Positions 17,797 to 25,725 of a stretch of 64,000 bases of DNA are shown piece by piece. Numbering within the stretch: position 1 is the first letter of the stretch; the number at the start of each line of letters is the position of its first letter. The notes under the pieces are model-generated. The model was not told where the DNA came from and made no database searches. It saw nothing but the letters and a program-made list of their open reading frames with translations. Both the position numbers and the translations under genes were made by a program. The DNA comes from Poseidonibacter ostreae (GTDB lineage Bacteria > Campylobacterota > Campylobacteria > Campylobacterales > Arcobacteraceae), in assembly GCF_009208075.1 (NCBI RefSeq), contig NZ_WFKJ01000001.1:62001-126000 (forward strand), read 5' to 3'.

Positions 17797-18788
17797 TTTT
17801 TACCTTTTAATTCTATTATAAAATACATTTTATCATTCTCTTTCTTATAAGTTAAGTTTCCAATATTTAAAAGTTCTAATCGATTTTTTAGATTACTTAA
17901 ACCTGTTCCAAAACTTACATTTTCACTTAGTCTTCCATCATTAGAAACAATAATATTATCATCTTTAATTGTAATATCTATATTTAACTCTTTTGAATTA
18001 AATCCATGTTTAATAGCATTTTCTACAAGAAGTTGAATTGAAAACTTTGGTATTTCTATTTTTTTAAAATCTTTTGAAATATTTGTTTGAAGTTTAATAT
18101 TATCATCAAATCTAATATTTTCTATTTTTAAATAAGTTTCAACCATCTTTATTTCACTTTCAAGTTCAATCAGTGAATCCCTAGTAATTGCATTTCTTAA
18201 AAACTTCGATAAATCTAAAGTTGCCTTCTCTGCTTTTTTTTGATCTAAATATATAAGTTCTGAAATAGAATTCAAAGCATTAAACAAAAAATGAGGATTC
18301 AATTCATTTTCTAAGGCTTTTATTTTAGAATCAAGAACTTCACTTTTTATAGATTCATTCTTATATTTCATTGAAATAAATTGATGTAGAATTAAACCAA
18401 TTAAAAAAGTAAAAAAACCAATCACAATACTAATATAAATCCAAATAGGTTTTAAAAAACTTATAATTGGAAAATCAGTAAATGAAAAAAGAGCATAAGA
18501 AACTACAAAGCCTAAAAAGCCAGAAAGAAAAGAGAATATAAAACTAATTAAATACCAAAACTTTTCATTTATTCTAGGAAGAATTAAATCATTTGATATA
18601 GATATAAAAACAAAAGCACTTAAAGAAATAGATACAGCACTAGTTGTACCAAAAAGTATAGTTGAGAATTCTTTTAAATTAGCATTTATTAAAAATAAGA
18701 AAAATGAAATAAAGAAACCAAAAAAGGCTCCAATTATAATAATATACACCCAATCAAGTCTTGATATTTTAAGCTCTACATTAGACAT
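17793..18788 (-). CDS. LytS-type sensor histidine kinase
   Basis: 331 residues. Four hydrophobic segments (about 13-35, 43-65, 79-102 and 113-136) form the membrane part, with short loops and no PAS, GAF, LOV or B12 domain. The catalytic part is of the His_kinase/LytS type: phospho-acceptor H166 in LNPHFLFNALNSI, N box VENAIKHG (255-262) and G box FGTGLSNLKNRL (293-304). It overlaps the LytTR gene by 4 bp (ATGA) and the upstream flavoprotein gene by 8 bp. The signal is unknown; a membrane-borne cue such as lipid damage or redox state fits the operon but is inference. Confidence 0.94.
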   Translation of the reverse strand: MSNVELKISRLDWVYIIIIGAFFGFFISFFLFLINANLKEFSTILFGTTSAVSISLSAFVFISISNDLILPRINEKFWYLISFIFSFLSGFLGFVVSYALFSFTDFPIISFLKPIWIYISIVIGFFTFLIGLILHQFISMKYKNESIKSEVLDSKIKALENELNPHFLFNALNSISELIYLDQKKAEKATLDLSKFLRNAITRDSLIELESEIKMVETYLKIENIRFDDNIKLQTNISKDFKKIEIPKFSIQLLVENAIKHGFNSKELNIDITIKDDNIIVSNDGRLSENVSFGTGLSNLKNRLELLNIGNLTYKKENDKMYFIIELKGKN

Positions 18789-20196
18789 TTAACTCCTTAT
18801 TTAAAACCTCTACACCAATAGCAACACCTGGCCATCCTTGACCTGCAAATATTGTATCACCAACATTGAATAATCCTTCAAAAGGAGTTCTACAACTAGG
18901 CGTTTGTAAAATATTTTTAAATGTTATTGCTTTTCCGCCACAATTGTATCTATTTATATACTTTTTAAAAGTATTAGAAGTAGCGCTATGAATATCTATT
19001 ATATCTTCTTTTTTCAAGCTTTCAAAGTTTTCTAAAAAATTGTTTATTATAAAATTTTGAGTTATTTCTTTTTGTTTTTTATACTCTTCTTTTGAAAGAC
19101 TTTTCCAAAAAACTGCTTTTGTATGAGTTGAAATTGTGACACTGTAGCCATTTTTTGAAAGTTTCTCATCATCTTTTGAAGAAAATGATATAAAAAAAGA
19201 TTGAGATATAGCATTTGGAATATTTTTATCTAATATAATTTGATAATGATGTAAAAAGTCTTCTTTTGAATCAAGTGTTAAATTTATTACAAAAGCACTT
19301 TGATCTGAGAAAGAAAAGCTATCATAATATTTTTTAATTTTCACATCATCAAAAAGTGAAGCACTATCATAAATAGATGAGTTTAAAATAACTTGTTTTG
19401 CTTTATACTCATTTTTTGAAGAAATTACTCTATAAAACTCTTTTTCTTTTATAATTTTTAAAATTTGTTCTTTTTTATGTACATTTATATCTTTTAATAA
19501 ACCATCAAACAAACTTCCCATTCCATTATTTACATAAAAAACATCATGAAAAGGATAAGACAATCCTAAAGCAAGTGATAGCAAAGGAATATCTTTTGAG
19601 GTAGTTTGTATAGTAATAAGCAATTGTGAGTCTATAAAGGCTCTATATTCATCACTAATACCATATAAAGTTTCATCTATGAAGCTATTTGCACTTTTTA
19701 ATACATCTAGTTTAAAAACTTTTAATATTTCTATTACGGCATTTGCAGTTTTAAAATATGAAGAAAAGTTGTATTTAGCGTAATGTAGTTTTTGTAAACT
19801 CCAAAACTTCTCATCTAAAGTTTTAATAGTATTCCAAAATATTCTATTATTTTTATGAGGATAAACCCTGTCCATATTATCAATAAAAGTATCAAAATCT
19901 TTTACTCTATCAACAGCTTTTTTATTTTGAATAACTCTAATAGCAACTTCACTTTTTTTAATATCTGGAGTATAATTTGCTTTATCAAAAATCTTTTTTA
20001 TAGGATGATTCTGTTCATATCCAACAAATGTTGTAGCTCCTGAATTATAATAGTTTCCTTTTCTTTTAAAAGTACTTCCACATCCTCCAAGATTAGAATC
20101 TTTTTCAAATAGTATTAGGTTTTTATCACTATTGAGTGCAGAGATTAAAGAACCTCCCATTCCTGAACCTATTACAGCTATATCAAAATTGTTCAT
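18781..20196 (-). CDS. CrtI/CrtISO-like NAD(P)/FAD-dependent oxidoreductase
   Basis: 471 residues. The N-terminal dinucleotide-binding motif is GSGMGGSLIS (10-19), followed by FEKDSNLGGCGSTFKRKGNYYNSGAT, as in phytoene dehydrogenase and carotene isomerase relatives. The C-terminal FNVGDTIFAGQGWPGVAIG completes the FAD site. No phytoene synthase or prenyltransferase gene lies near, so a carotenoid substrate is doubtful; a desaturase or isomerase acting on acyl chains would suit the neighbourhood better. It overlaps photolyase (14 bp) and kinase (8 bp) genes, so it is tightly coupled to both. Confidence 0.85.
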   Translation of the reverse strand: MNNFDIAVIGSGMGGSLISALNSDKNLILFEKDSNLGGCGSTFKRKGNYYNSGATTFVGYEQNHPIKKIFDKANYTPDIKKSEVAIRVIQNKKAVDRVKDFDTFIDNMDRVYPHKNNRIFWNTIKTLDEKFWSLQKLHYAKYNFSSYFKTANAVIEILKVFKLDVLKSANSFIDETLYGISDEYRAFIDSQLLITIQTTSKDIPLLSLALGLSYPFHDVFYVNNGMGSLFDGLLKDINVHKKEQILKIIKEKEFYRVISSKNEYKAKQVILNSSIYDSASLFDDVKIKKYYDSFSFSDQSAFVINLTLDSKEDFLHHYQIILDKNIPNAISQSFFISFSSKDDEKLSKNGYSVTISTHTKAVFWKSLSKEEYKKQKEITQNFIINNFLENFESLKKEDIIDIHSATSNTFKKYINRYNCGGKAITFKNILQTPSCRTPFEGLFNVGDTIFAGQGWPGVAIGVEVLNKELNV

Positions 20197-21529
20197 TCTT
20201 AGCTTCTTTAAACTTATCTATTGCTCTTTGTCTTGATAGTTTTATATCTACAATTGCTTTTGGATATTCAACAAATAAGTTTGATTGTAAAGCATTTTCA
20301 ATATGAAATAATTTTGGCTCTATATTTTCAAACTCTTTAAATACACTTTTAATAAATATGCCATCTTTATCAAACTTTTGTGATTGAGTATAAGGATTAA
20401 AAACTCTAAAATATGGAGCAGCATCAGCACCAGTACTTGAACTCCATTGCCATGAACCTACATTTGAACTAGCTTCATAATCTAGTAGTTTTTTTGCAAA
20501 ATATTCTTCACCTTTTTTCCAATCTACAAATAAGTTTTTTGTCAAAAATGATGCAACTACCATTCGTAAACGATTATGCATAAGTCCAGTATTATTTAAG
20601 TGTATCATTGCAGCATCAATAATTGGAACACCAGTTTTACCTTCACACCACTTTATAAAATCCTCTTCATTTTCATTCCACTTAATTTCAAGTTTATTAA
20701 GATTATCAAATTCAGAATGTGGAAAATGAAATAGAATATAGTTATAAAACTCTCGCCAAAAAATCTCTCTTATAAAAAATTCGCAATCAGCAGAACCAAA
20801 AGATTTAAAGTAGTTAAAAACTTGTTTTGGTGAAATTAAACCAAATCTTAAATGAACTGATATTTTAGAGCTTGCATCTATATAAAAAAAATCTCTTTCT
20901 TCTTGATACTTATTTACTTTTGCTCTAAACTCTTCTAAAAGTTCAATTGCATCTTTAGATAAAAACTCTGGCAACTCTTGGGATTCAAATCCCATTTGCT
21001 CTAAAGTAGGTATAAAAGAGTAATCAAACTCTATTTTTTCTAGATTTTTATTAAAAGAATACTCTTCAATGTTATACGATTGTGTGATTATATTTAAAGA
21101 TTTATAAAATGGTGTAAATACTTTATATGGAGTATTGTCTTTTTTCAAATGTGAATTTGGATTTAAAATAAAAGAATCAATAAACCTTTTTATAGGAAGT
21201 ATAGACTCAATTTCTTCATCTCTATTTTTTGCATAAGAGTCAAAATCAACTGAGCATAATACCTCATCAAAACCATCTTTTTTTAAGTTTGTGAAAACAT
21301 TTTTTGGTTCATCAAAAAATATAGCTAAATCAAGATTTAATCCCTGTAGTTTTTTCTTTAGTTCTAAAACAGATTTATAAATAAAAGTAACTCTTTTATC
21401 ATTTTTATCAAGTTTTTTTAAGATATTTTTATCAAAAATAAAAATTGGCAATACATTTTTGCTAGCATTTGCTAAAAGTGCACTATCTTCTACTCTTAAA
21501 TCTCTTCTAAACCAAAGAACTTGTCTCAT
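20183..21529 (-). CDS. phrB: Deoxyribodipyrimidine photolyase, class I
   Basis: 448 residues. The antenna-binding alpha/beta domain is at 1-130 (VLWFRRDLRVEDS). The FAD domain has FWREFYNY, NNTGLMHNRLRMVVASFLTK, DYEASSNVGSWQWSSSTGADAAPYFRVFNP, all diagnostic of CPD photolyases. The enzyme reverses UV pyrimidine dimers using blue light. It is unusually embedded with a two-component system: DUF523-DUF1722, photolyase, CrtI-like, LytS, LytTR, each overlapping the next. The ybgA-phr pairing is also known from E. coli. Photolyase is a classic member of photo-oxidative regulons. Confidence 0.96.
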   Translation of the reverse strand: MRQVLWFRRDLRVEDSALLANASKNVLPIFIFDKNILKKLDKNDKRVTFIYKSVLELKKKLQGLNLDLAIFFDEPKNVFTNLKKDGFDEVLCSVDFDSYAKNRDEEIESILPIKRFIDSFILNPNSHLKKDNTPYKVFTPFYKSLNIITQSYNIEEYSFNKNLEKIEFDYSFIPTLEQMGFESQELPEFLSKDAIELLEEFRAKVNKYQEERDFFYIDASSKISVHLRFGLISPKQVFNYFKSFGSADCEFFIREIFWREFYNYILFHFPHSEFDNLNKLEIKWNENEEDFIKWCEGKTGVPIIDAAMIHLNNTGLMHNRLRMVVASFLTKNLFVDWKKGEEYFAKKLLDYEASSNVGSWQWSSSTGADAAPYFRVFNPYTQSQKFDKDGIFIKSVFKEFENIEPKLFHIENALQSNLFVEYPKAIVDIKLSRQRAIDKFKEAKNEQF

Positions 21530-22482
21530 CGATACGCCTCTACTTTTGATCTTAAAGCTAATTCTTTAGGATAAGGGTTTAAAAACTTTTGTGTTTTTAA
21601 GTACTCGATATTAAATCTTTTAATATAAAGATTAAGTATTTTTATAACAGCAATTAGAGGAATCACTTCATTTTTAAACTCTTCTAATGTATCTAATATC
21701 TCTGTTTTTTCATCTTTTGATATATCTTTTTTAAAGTACCCATATAAGTGAAGTAATACATTGTAAGTATTTGAAATACTTCCTTTTAAGCTAATAGCAT
21801 TTAAAAATGCATGCTTATAATCTTCTAAAACAATTTTGATATCTTTTTTATCATGGTTTGCTACAATTTGTCCTAATTCTTTATATGACTGATGTGATTT
21901 TGCATAAATCATATATTTGTATGAAGTGTGGAACTCTACTAAGTCTTTTGCAGATGGATTATTTTTTAAAAATTCAAAAATATTTTTGTATGAAAATATT
22001 TGCATTAAGAAGTTTTCTCTAAGCCAAGCATCGCCTAGTCTTCCCTCTTCTTCTAAAGGCAATAAAGGATATTTATCTTTTAATTCTTTAGCAAATACAC
22101 CTATTCCATTTTTTTCACTCATTGCATTTTTTTTAGATGCATAAACTTTTACACGCTCTAAACCACAAGTAGGAGACTTTGATTTTAAAATAAAACCACA
22201 TAAATCATCATCTTGAATCTGGTTTGCAAGCTGTTTTGAAATATCTACTAATTTAGAAGTTACATCAACATTCTCTGTAGATGTTTTTACTCTTATATCC
22301 TCATCTTCAGTTCTAACTAACCTAATAGCTTCTCTTGGTGTTGTAAAAATCATCTTTTCTGGACAATAAGGTACAAACTCAAAATAATCACCTAACATAT
22401 CAGTAATAAACCTATCTCTTGAATGACCACCATCATAACGACAATTTGTTCCTAGTAAACAAGAAGAAATCCCTAATTTCAT
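21526..22482 (-). CDS. DUF523-DUF1722 fusion protein (YbgA-like)
   Basis: 318 residues. The N-terminal DUF523 part starts GISSCLLGTNCRYDGGHSRD and includes SPTCGLERVKVY (Cys near 109), with conserved Cys residues that may hold a metal. The C-terminal DUF1722 part (about 190-310) includes FHTSYKYMIYAKSHQSYKELG, as in E. coli YbgA. The gene leads the photolyase operon and overlaps phrB by 4 bp. DUF1722 proteins are photolyase neighbours across many bacteria. The biochemical role is unknown. A strong copy of the shared promoter element lies directly upstream. Confidence 0.93.
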   Translation of the reverse strand: MKLGISSCLLGTNCRYDGGHSRDRFITDMLGDYFEFVPYCPEKMIFTTPREAIRLVRTEDEDIRVKTSTENVDVTSKLVDISKQLANQIQDDDLCGFILKSKSPTCGLERVKVYASKKNAMSEKNGIGVFAKELKDKYPLLPLEEEGRLGDAWLRENFLMQIFSYKNIFEFLKNNPSAKDLVEFHTSYKYMIYAKSHQSYKELGQIVANHDKKDIKIVLEDYKHAFLNAISLKGSISNTYNVLLHLYGYFKKDISKDEKTEILDTLEEFKNEVIPLIAVIKILNLYIKRFNIEYLKTQKFLNPYPKELALRSKVEAYR

Positions 22483-22499
22483 ATCAAATCCTTTTGTGA

Positions 22500-22548
22500 A
22501 TTATATTACATTAGTATATTCTTTAGTAGCTAAAAAATGTTAGTTTAT
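22500..22548 (-). promoter_or_regulatory. Promoter with LytTR-like direct repeat, photolyase-LytSR operon
   Basis: On the minus strand AACTAACA (22545-22538), 8 bp, CTACTAAA (22529-22522), 16 bp, TATAAT (22505-22500). As LytTR boxes, ATAAACTAA (22548-22540) matches the reverse consensus at 8 of 9 positions, and ACTAAAGAA lies 21 bp downstream. The -10 box is 17 bp before the DUF523-DUF1722 start, giving a leader of only about 10 bases. If the LytTR protein binds here, the system is autoregulated. Confidence 0.6.
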
Positions 22549-22560
22549 AAATATCTATAT

Positions 22561-23328
22561 TTAAATAATCTTTTCTTGCCCAATTCTATAAAGTGCAAAA
22601 TCATATTTGATTGGGTCAGAAAAATCAAACTCTTTTAATTTTTCTGTTATTAACAATGCTGATTTTAAATCATAAGTTTTTCTACTTAATAATCCTAGTT
22701 TTTGAGATACTTTAAAAGTATGAGTATCTAAAGGTAAAATCAAATCTTTTTTATCAATTCCATTCCATAAGCCTAAATCAAGCTCATCAGACCTTACCAT
22801 CCAACGTAAGAACATATTCCATCTTTTATATGGTGCATTTCCAATCTCTTTTATATTTCCCTCTTTATCTCTTTTAAGAGGACTTGAAACTAAAAAAGTA
22901 AAACCTTGTGATTTGTAGTTTGCAACTTGATGTATTTTACTTATAACAAAATCTAATCCCTCTAGTGTTGAATTATTTTTAGAATATCCTTCTAAAAAAA
23001 GTTCATTTAAACTATAAGATTGTTTTAGTTTTTTAAATGTTTTGAATACTACTTTTATATCTTCACTTGTTTGAAATCTATAATAAAAAGAGTCTAACTC
23101 TTTATCTATTTTTTCATCACTTGCATTAAGAAGTGAAAAATCTAAAGTATCTAAAAACTTCACTATCATAGAAGCTTTTCCATAAGCAAAAAGTGCACAT
23201 AAAAGTATTACATATTCATCTTTGTATCTACTTGCAACTAAAAGTGGGTCTGGTTTATCGTATGATAATTCATAGTGCTTATTTCGTGAAGAAACTTCGT
23301 CATTTAAAAGTTTTTTTATCTTATTCAT
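22561..23328 (-). CDS. TIGR02757 / DUF2400 family protein
   Basis: 255 residues. The pattern YDKPDPLLVASRYKDEYVILLCALFAYGKASMIVKFLD near the start, SPLKRDKEGNIKEIGNAPYKRWNMFLRWMVRSDELDLGLW in the middle and LPLDTHTFKVSQKLGLLSRK later are typical of TIGR02757, a family I recall as related to helix-hairpin-helix DNA glycosylases. No direct functional data are known to me. It is monocistronic or nearly so: the photolyase operon starts 78 bp downstream in the same direction, and the SDR at 23386 is divergent. Confidence 0.88.
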   Translation of the reverse strand: MNKIKKLLNDEVSSRNKHYELSYDKPDPLLVASRYKDEYVILLCALFAYGKASMIVKFLDTLDFSLLNASDEKIDKELDSFYYRFQTSEDIKVVFKTFKKLKQSYSLNELFLEGYSKNNSTLEGLDFVISKIHQVANYKSQGFTFLVSSPLKRDKEGNIKEIGNAPYKRWNMFLRWMVRSDELDLGLWNGIDKKDLILPLDTHTFKVSQKLGLLSRKTYDLKSALLITEKLKEFDFSDPIKYDFALYRIGQEKII

Positions 23329-23385
23329 TAAGTATCCAATATTTGATTTGCTATAATACCGATAATTAAAGAAAAAGAGTGTTAA

Positions 23386-24207
23386 ATGAATAATATATTA
23401 ATTACAGGATGTTCTACAGGTATTGGATTAGAAGCAGCATTGGTTCTTAAGAACAATGGTTTTAAAGTCTATGCAAGTGCTAGAAAAGAAGAAGATGTAA
23501 AAAAACTTGAAAACCTTGGCTTTGAGGCATTTAAAATAGATGTTACAAATAAAGAAGAAATTACAAATGCTTTTACTACTATTTTACAAAATGATAAAAA
23601 ATTAGACGCAGTATTTAACAATGCAGGATTTGGGCAACCAGGTGCAATTGAAGATATTACAACTGAGGTTTTAAAAGAGCAATTTGAAACAAACTTTTTT
23701 GGACTACATGAAGTTACTATTCAAGCTATGAAAATATTTAGAAAACAAGGCTTTGGAAAAATAATCCAACATAGTTCAGTTTTAGGAATAATATCACTGA
23801 AATTTAGAGGTGCTTATAATGCAAGTAAATATGCGATTGAGGGATTAAATGATACATTAAGACAAGAAGTAATGGGTTCAAATATATTTATTAGTACTAT
23901 AAACACAGGACCAGTAACTTCAGAGTTTAGAGCAAATGCTTTAAAAAACTTTGATAAAAATGTAGATATAGAAAATAGCTATTTTAACAAAGTATATAAA
24001 GAAGAATTAAAAAAAAGATTAGAATCAAAAGAAGATAATACTCCATTTACACTTCCAGCATCTTCTGTTGCAAATGTGGTATTTGATATTATGAATACTA
24101 AGAAACCAAAGCCTAGATATTATGTGACAAAAGCAACTTATCTTTTAGGCTTCTTTAAAAGAATCCTATCCACTTCACTTATGGATAAACTTCTTAATAA
24201 AATGTAA
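23386..24207 (+). CDS. Short-chain dehydrogenase/reductase (SDR)
   Basis: 273 residues. GCSTGIGLEAAL (8-19) binds NAD(P), NNAG is near 79, a Ser in HSSVLG is near 132, and YNASK gives the catalytic Tyr-Lys pair. The C-terminal region after 220 (TKKPKPRYYVTKATYLLGFFKRIL) is like the retinol-dehydrogenase-like SDRs that act on hydrophobic alcohols or ketones. No LytTR-like element precedes it; a TATAAT at 23352-23357 is the probable -10 box. A bidirectional terminator separates it from the convergent lipoprotein gene. Confidence 0.9.
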   Translation: MNNILITGCSTGIGLEAALVLKNNGFKVYASARKEEDVKKLENLGFEAFKIDVTNKEEITNAFTTILQNDKKLDAVFNNAGFGQPGAIEDITTEVLKEQFETNFFGLHEVTIQAMKIFRKQGFGKIIQHSSVLGIISLKFRGAYNASKYAIEGLNDTLRQEVMGSNIFISTINTGPVTSEFRANALKNFDKNVDIENSYFNKVYKEELKKRLESKEDNTPFTLPASSVANVVFDIMNTKKPKPRYYVTKATYLLGFFKRILSTSLMDKLLNKM

Positions 24208-24226
24208 GAAAAGCTTAGCTTTTCTT
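24206..24226. terminator. Bidirectional terminator between convergent genes
   Basis: AAGAAAAGCT, T, AGCTTTTCTT is a near-perfect palindrome that overlaps the SDR stop (24205-24207) and the lipoprotein stop (24215-24217). A and T runs on both sides serve as U tracts in both directions. Confidence 0.7.
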
Positions 24227-24850
24227 CATATTTATAATCAATTCTTGAATTGATTTTTGTACAGATGTTTTTAAAGCATCTTCAAGCAGTACTTTATTAT
24301 TTAGTAAATCATCTTCTCTGTAATACTTAGAATCATTTACAACTCTATCACTATAGATTACAACACCATTTTTATTTACTATTTCTAAGTCTAGAAAAAC
24401 TTTTAAGTATGCATTTGAAGTTAATATTGCTCTATCAATTACATATTTAGGTACAAATAAATGAACTTGATAATCTGCTCCAAAAGCTACATACTTATTT
24501 TTATAATATGCATCATTCCTCATAGCATTTGAAAACTCATTTTTTACTATATCTTGTAAAGATACATTATGAACAGCAATACTTTTTTCTAAATCTAAGG
24601 CTTCGTCATTTACTATATCAGGTCTTAAAACTGTATTCATACTAACACCCACATGTCTAGAAAGACTTCCCCCTACTCCTAATCCAATTGAAAAAGGGCT
24701 AGGTACAGTTTTTGGAGCTGACAGAATTACTACCTTCTTATATAAAGAAAAAGTATTCATTTGTTCATTTATTTTTACTTGATTTTTTGAAGAACAAGCT
24801 GTGAAAAGTAGTATTATTGAAAGAAGTAAAATATTTGATATATATTTCAT
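24215..24850 (-). CDS. Lipoprotein of unknown function
   Basis: 211 residues with a lipoprotein signal (lipobox FTACS, Cys near 19). The rest is a soluble mixed alpha/beta domain with VVILSAPKTVPSPFSIGLGVGG, a Gly-rich loop, and a late helical tail (LLEDALKTSVQKSIQELI). The overall look is like small envelope proteins that prepare for outer-membrane complex formation, but I do not recognise the family. It faces the SDR gene and stands 57 bp downstream of the OppC-like gene in the same direction. Confidence 0.75.
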   Translation of the reverse strand: MKYISNILLLSIILLFTACSSKNQVKINEQMNTFSLYKKVVILSAPKTVPSPFSIGLGVGGSLSRHVGVSMNTVLRPDIVNDEALDLEKSIAVHNVSLQDIVKNEFSNAMRNDAYYKNKYVAFGADYQVHLFVPKYVIDRAILTSNAYLKVFLDLEIVNKNGVVIYSDRVVNDSKYYREDDLLNNKVLLEDALKTSVQKSIQELIINMKKS

Positions 24851-24906
24851 GATAAGTTTCCTAGTTATTTTTAATACATATTAACATAAGAAATTAAAAA
24901 TTTTAA

Positions 24907-25707
24907 TTATGGGTTTTGTATTTCTTTAGTATTAAATTTACTTTGTAAATAATCCGAGATTTGAATAAGACAAAAGGTGATTAAAAATATCATTAAACCT
25001 GGAAAGAAACTAACCCACCAAGCTATATCAATTACGCTTTTTCCATCACTAAGTAATGAACCCCAAGACATTTGTGGAGGATTAATCCCTAAACCTAGAA
25101 ACGAAAGCCCTGACTCAGCTAAAATAGAACCCCCTACTCCAAAAGTAAATGATATTAAAAAAATTGGTGCTAATAAGGGAGCAAAGTACTTAAAAATGAT
25201 TTTCATAGTTGAAACATTTGATAGTTTTAGTATTTTAATATAAGGTTTATTTCCAATTGCAAAACTTTCACTTCTAATTAATCTTGCCATCCCCATCCAT
25301 CCTGTAATTGAAATAACAATTATCAAAATAACAGAAGATGCTTGAATATATGAAACTAATGCTAAAAGAAGAAAAAAGGTAGGGAAAGTTAAAAATAAAT
25401 CAATAACAATAGTAATCGTTTTATCAATATTACCTTTAAAATATCCTGCGTTTATTCCAATAAATAAACCAATCAGTGAAGAAATACTTGCAGCTAAAAA
25501 CCCTATTATAAGAGAGGTTTGTCCACCTTGAAGTATTCTAGCTAGTACATCTCTTCCTAATCTATCTGTTCCAAATAGATGTTGTAAAGATGGGCTTTCT
25601 AGTATTTTTAAAGGATTTAATTCGTAAGCAGATGTTGTGTAAAAAAATGGCAATAAAAAAACTAATCCAATTAGCGAAATTAATAAATATACTGCAAATT
25701 TAAACAT
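24907..25707 (-). CDS. ABC transporter permease, OppC/DppC type, without partner genes
   Basis: 266 residues, about six membrane segments. DRLGRDVLARILQGGQTSLIIG and the EAA loop GLSFLGLGINPPQMSWGSLLSDG are diagnostic for the OppC/DppC/NikC branch of peptide and nickel importers. The usual neighbours (substrate-binding protein, OppB-type permease, ATPases) are absent from the window; the gene closes the fthC-rny-rsmD operon instead, 18 bp after rsmD. It therefore works with components encoded elsewhere, or has been left behind. The cargo cannot be inferred. Confidence 0.92.
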   Translation of the reverse strand: MFKFAVYLLISLIGLVFLLPFFYTTSAYELNPLKILESPSLQHLFGTDRLGRDVLARILQGGQTSLIIGFLAASISSLIGLFIGINAGYFKGNIDKTITIVIDLFLTFPTFFLLLALVSYIQASSVILIIVISITGWMGMARLIRSESFAIGNKPYIKILKLSNVSTMKIIFKYFAPLLAPIFLISFTFGVGGSILAESGLSFLGLGINPPQMSWGSLLSDGKSVIDIAWWVSFFPGLMIFLITFCLIQISDYLQSKFNTKEIQNP

Positions 25708-25725
25708 CTTACTTTTTCTTCTTTT

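Noticed and set aside
18781-20196. Carotenoid biosynthesis operon
   Set aside because: Only one CrtI-like gene is present; no phytoene synthase, prenyl transferase or cyclase is seen in the window.
20985-21005. tRNA-like TTCAAATCC segment
   Set aside because: It lies inside the photolyase gene and no acceptor or anticodon arm can be built around it; no tRNA was found anywhere in the window.
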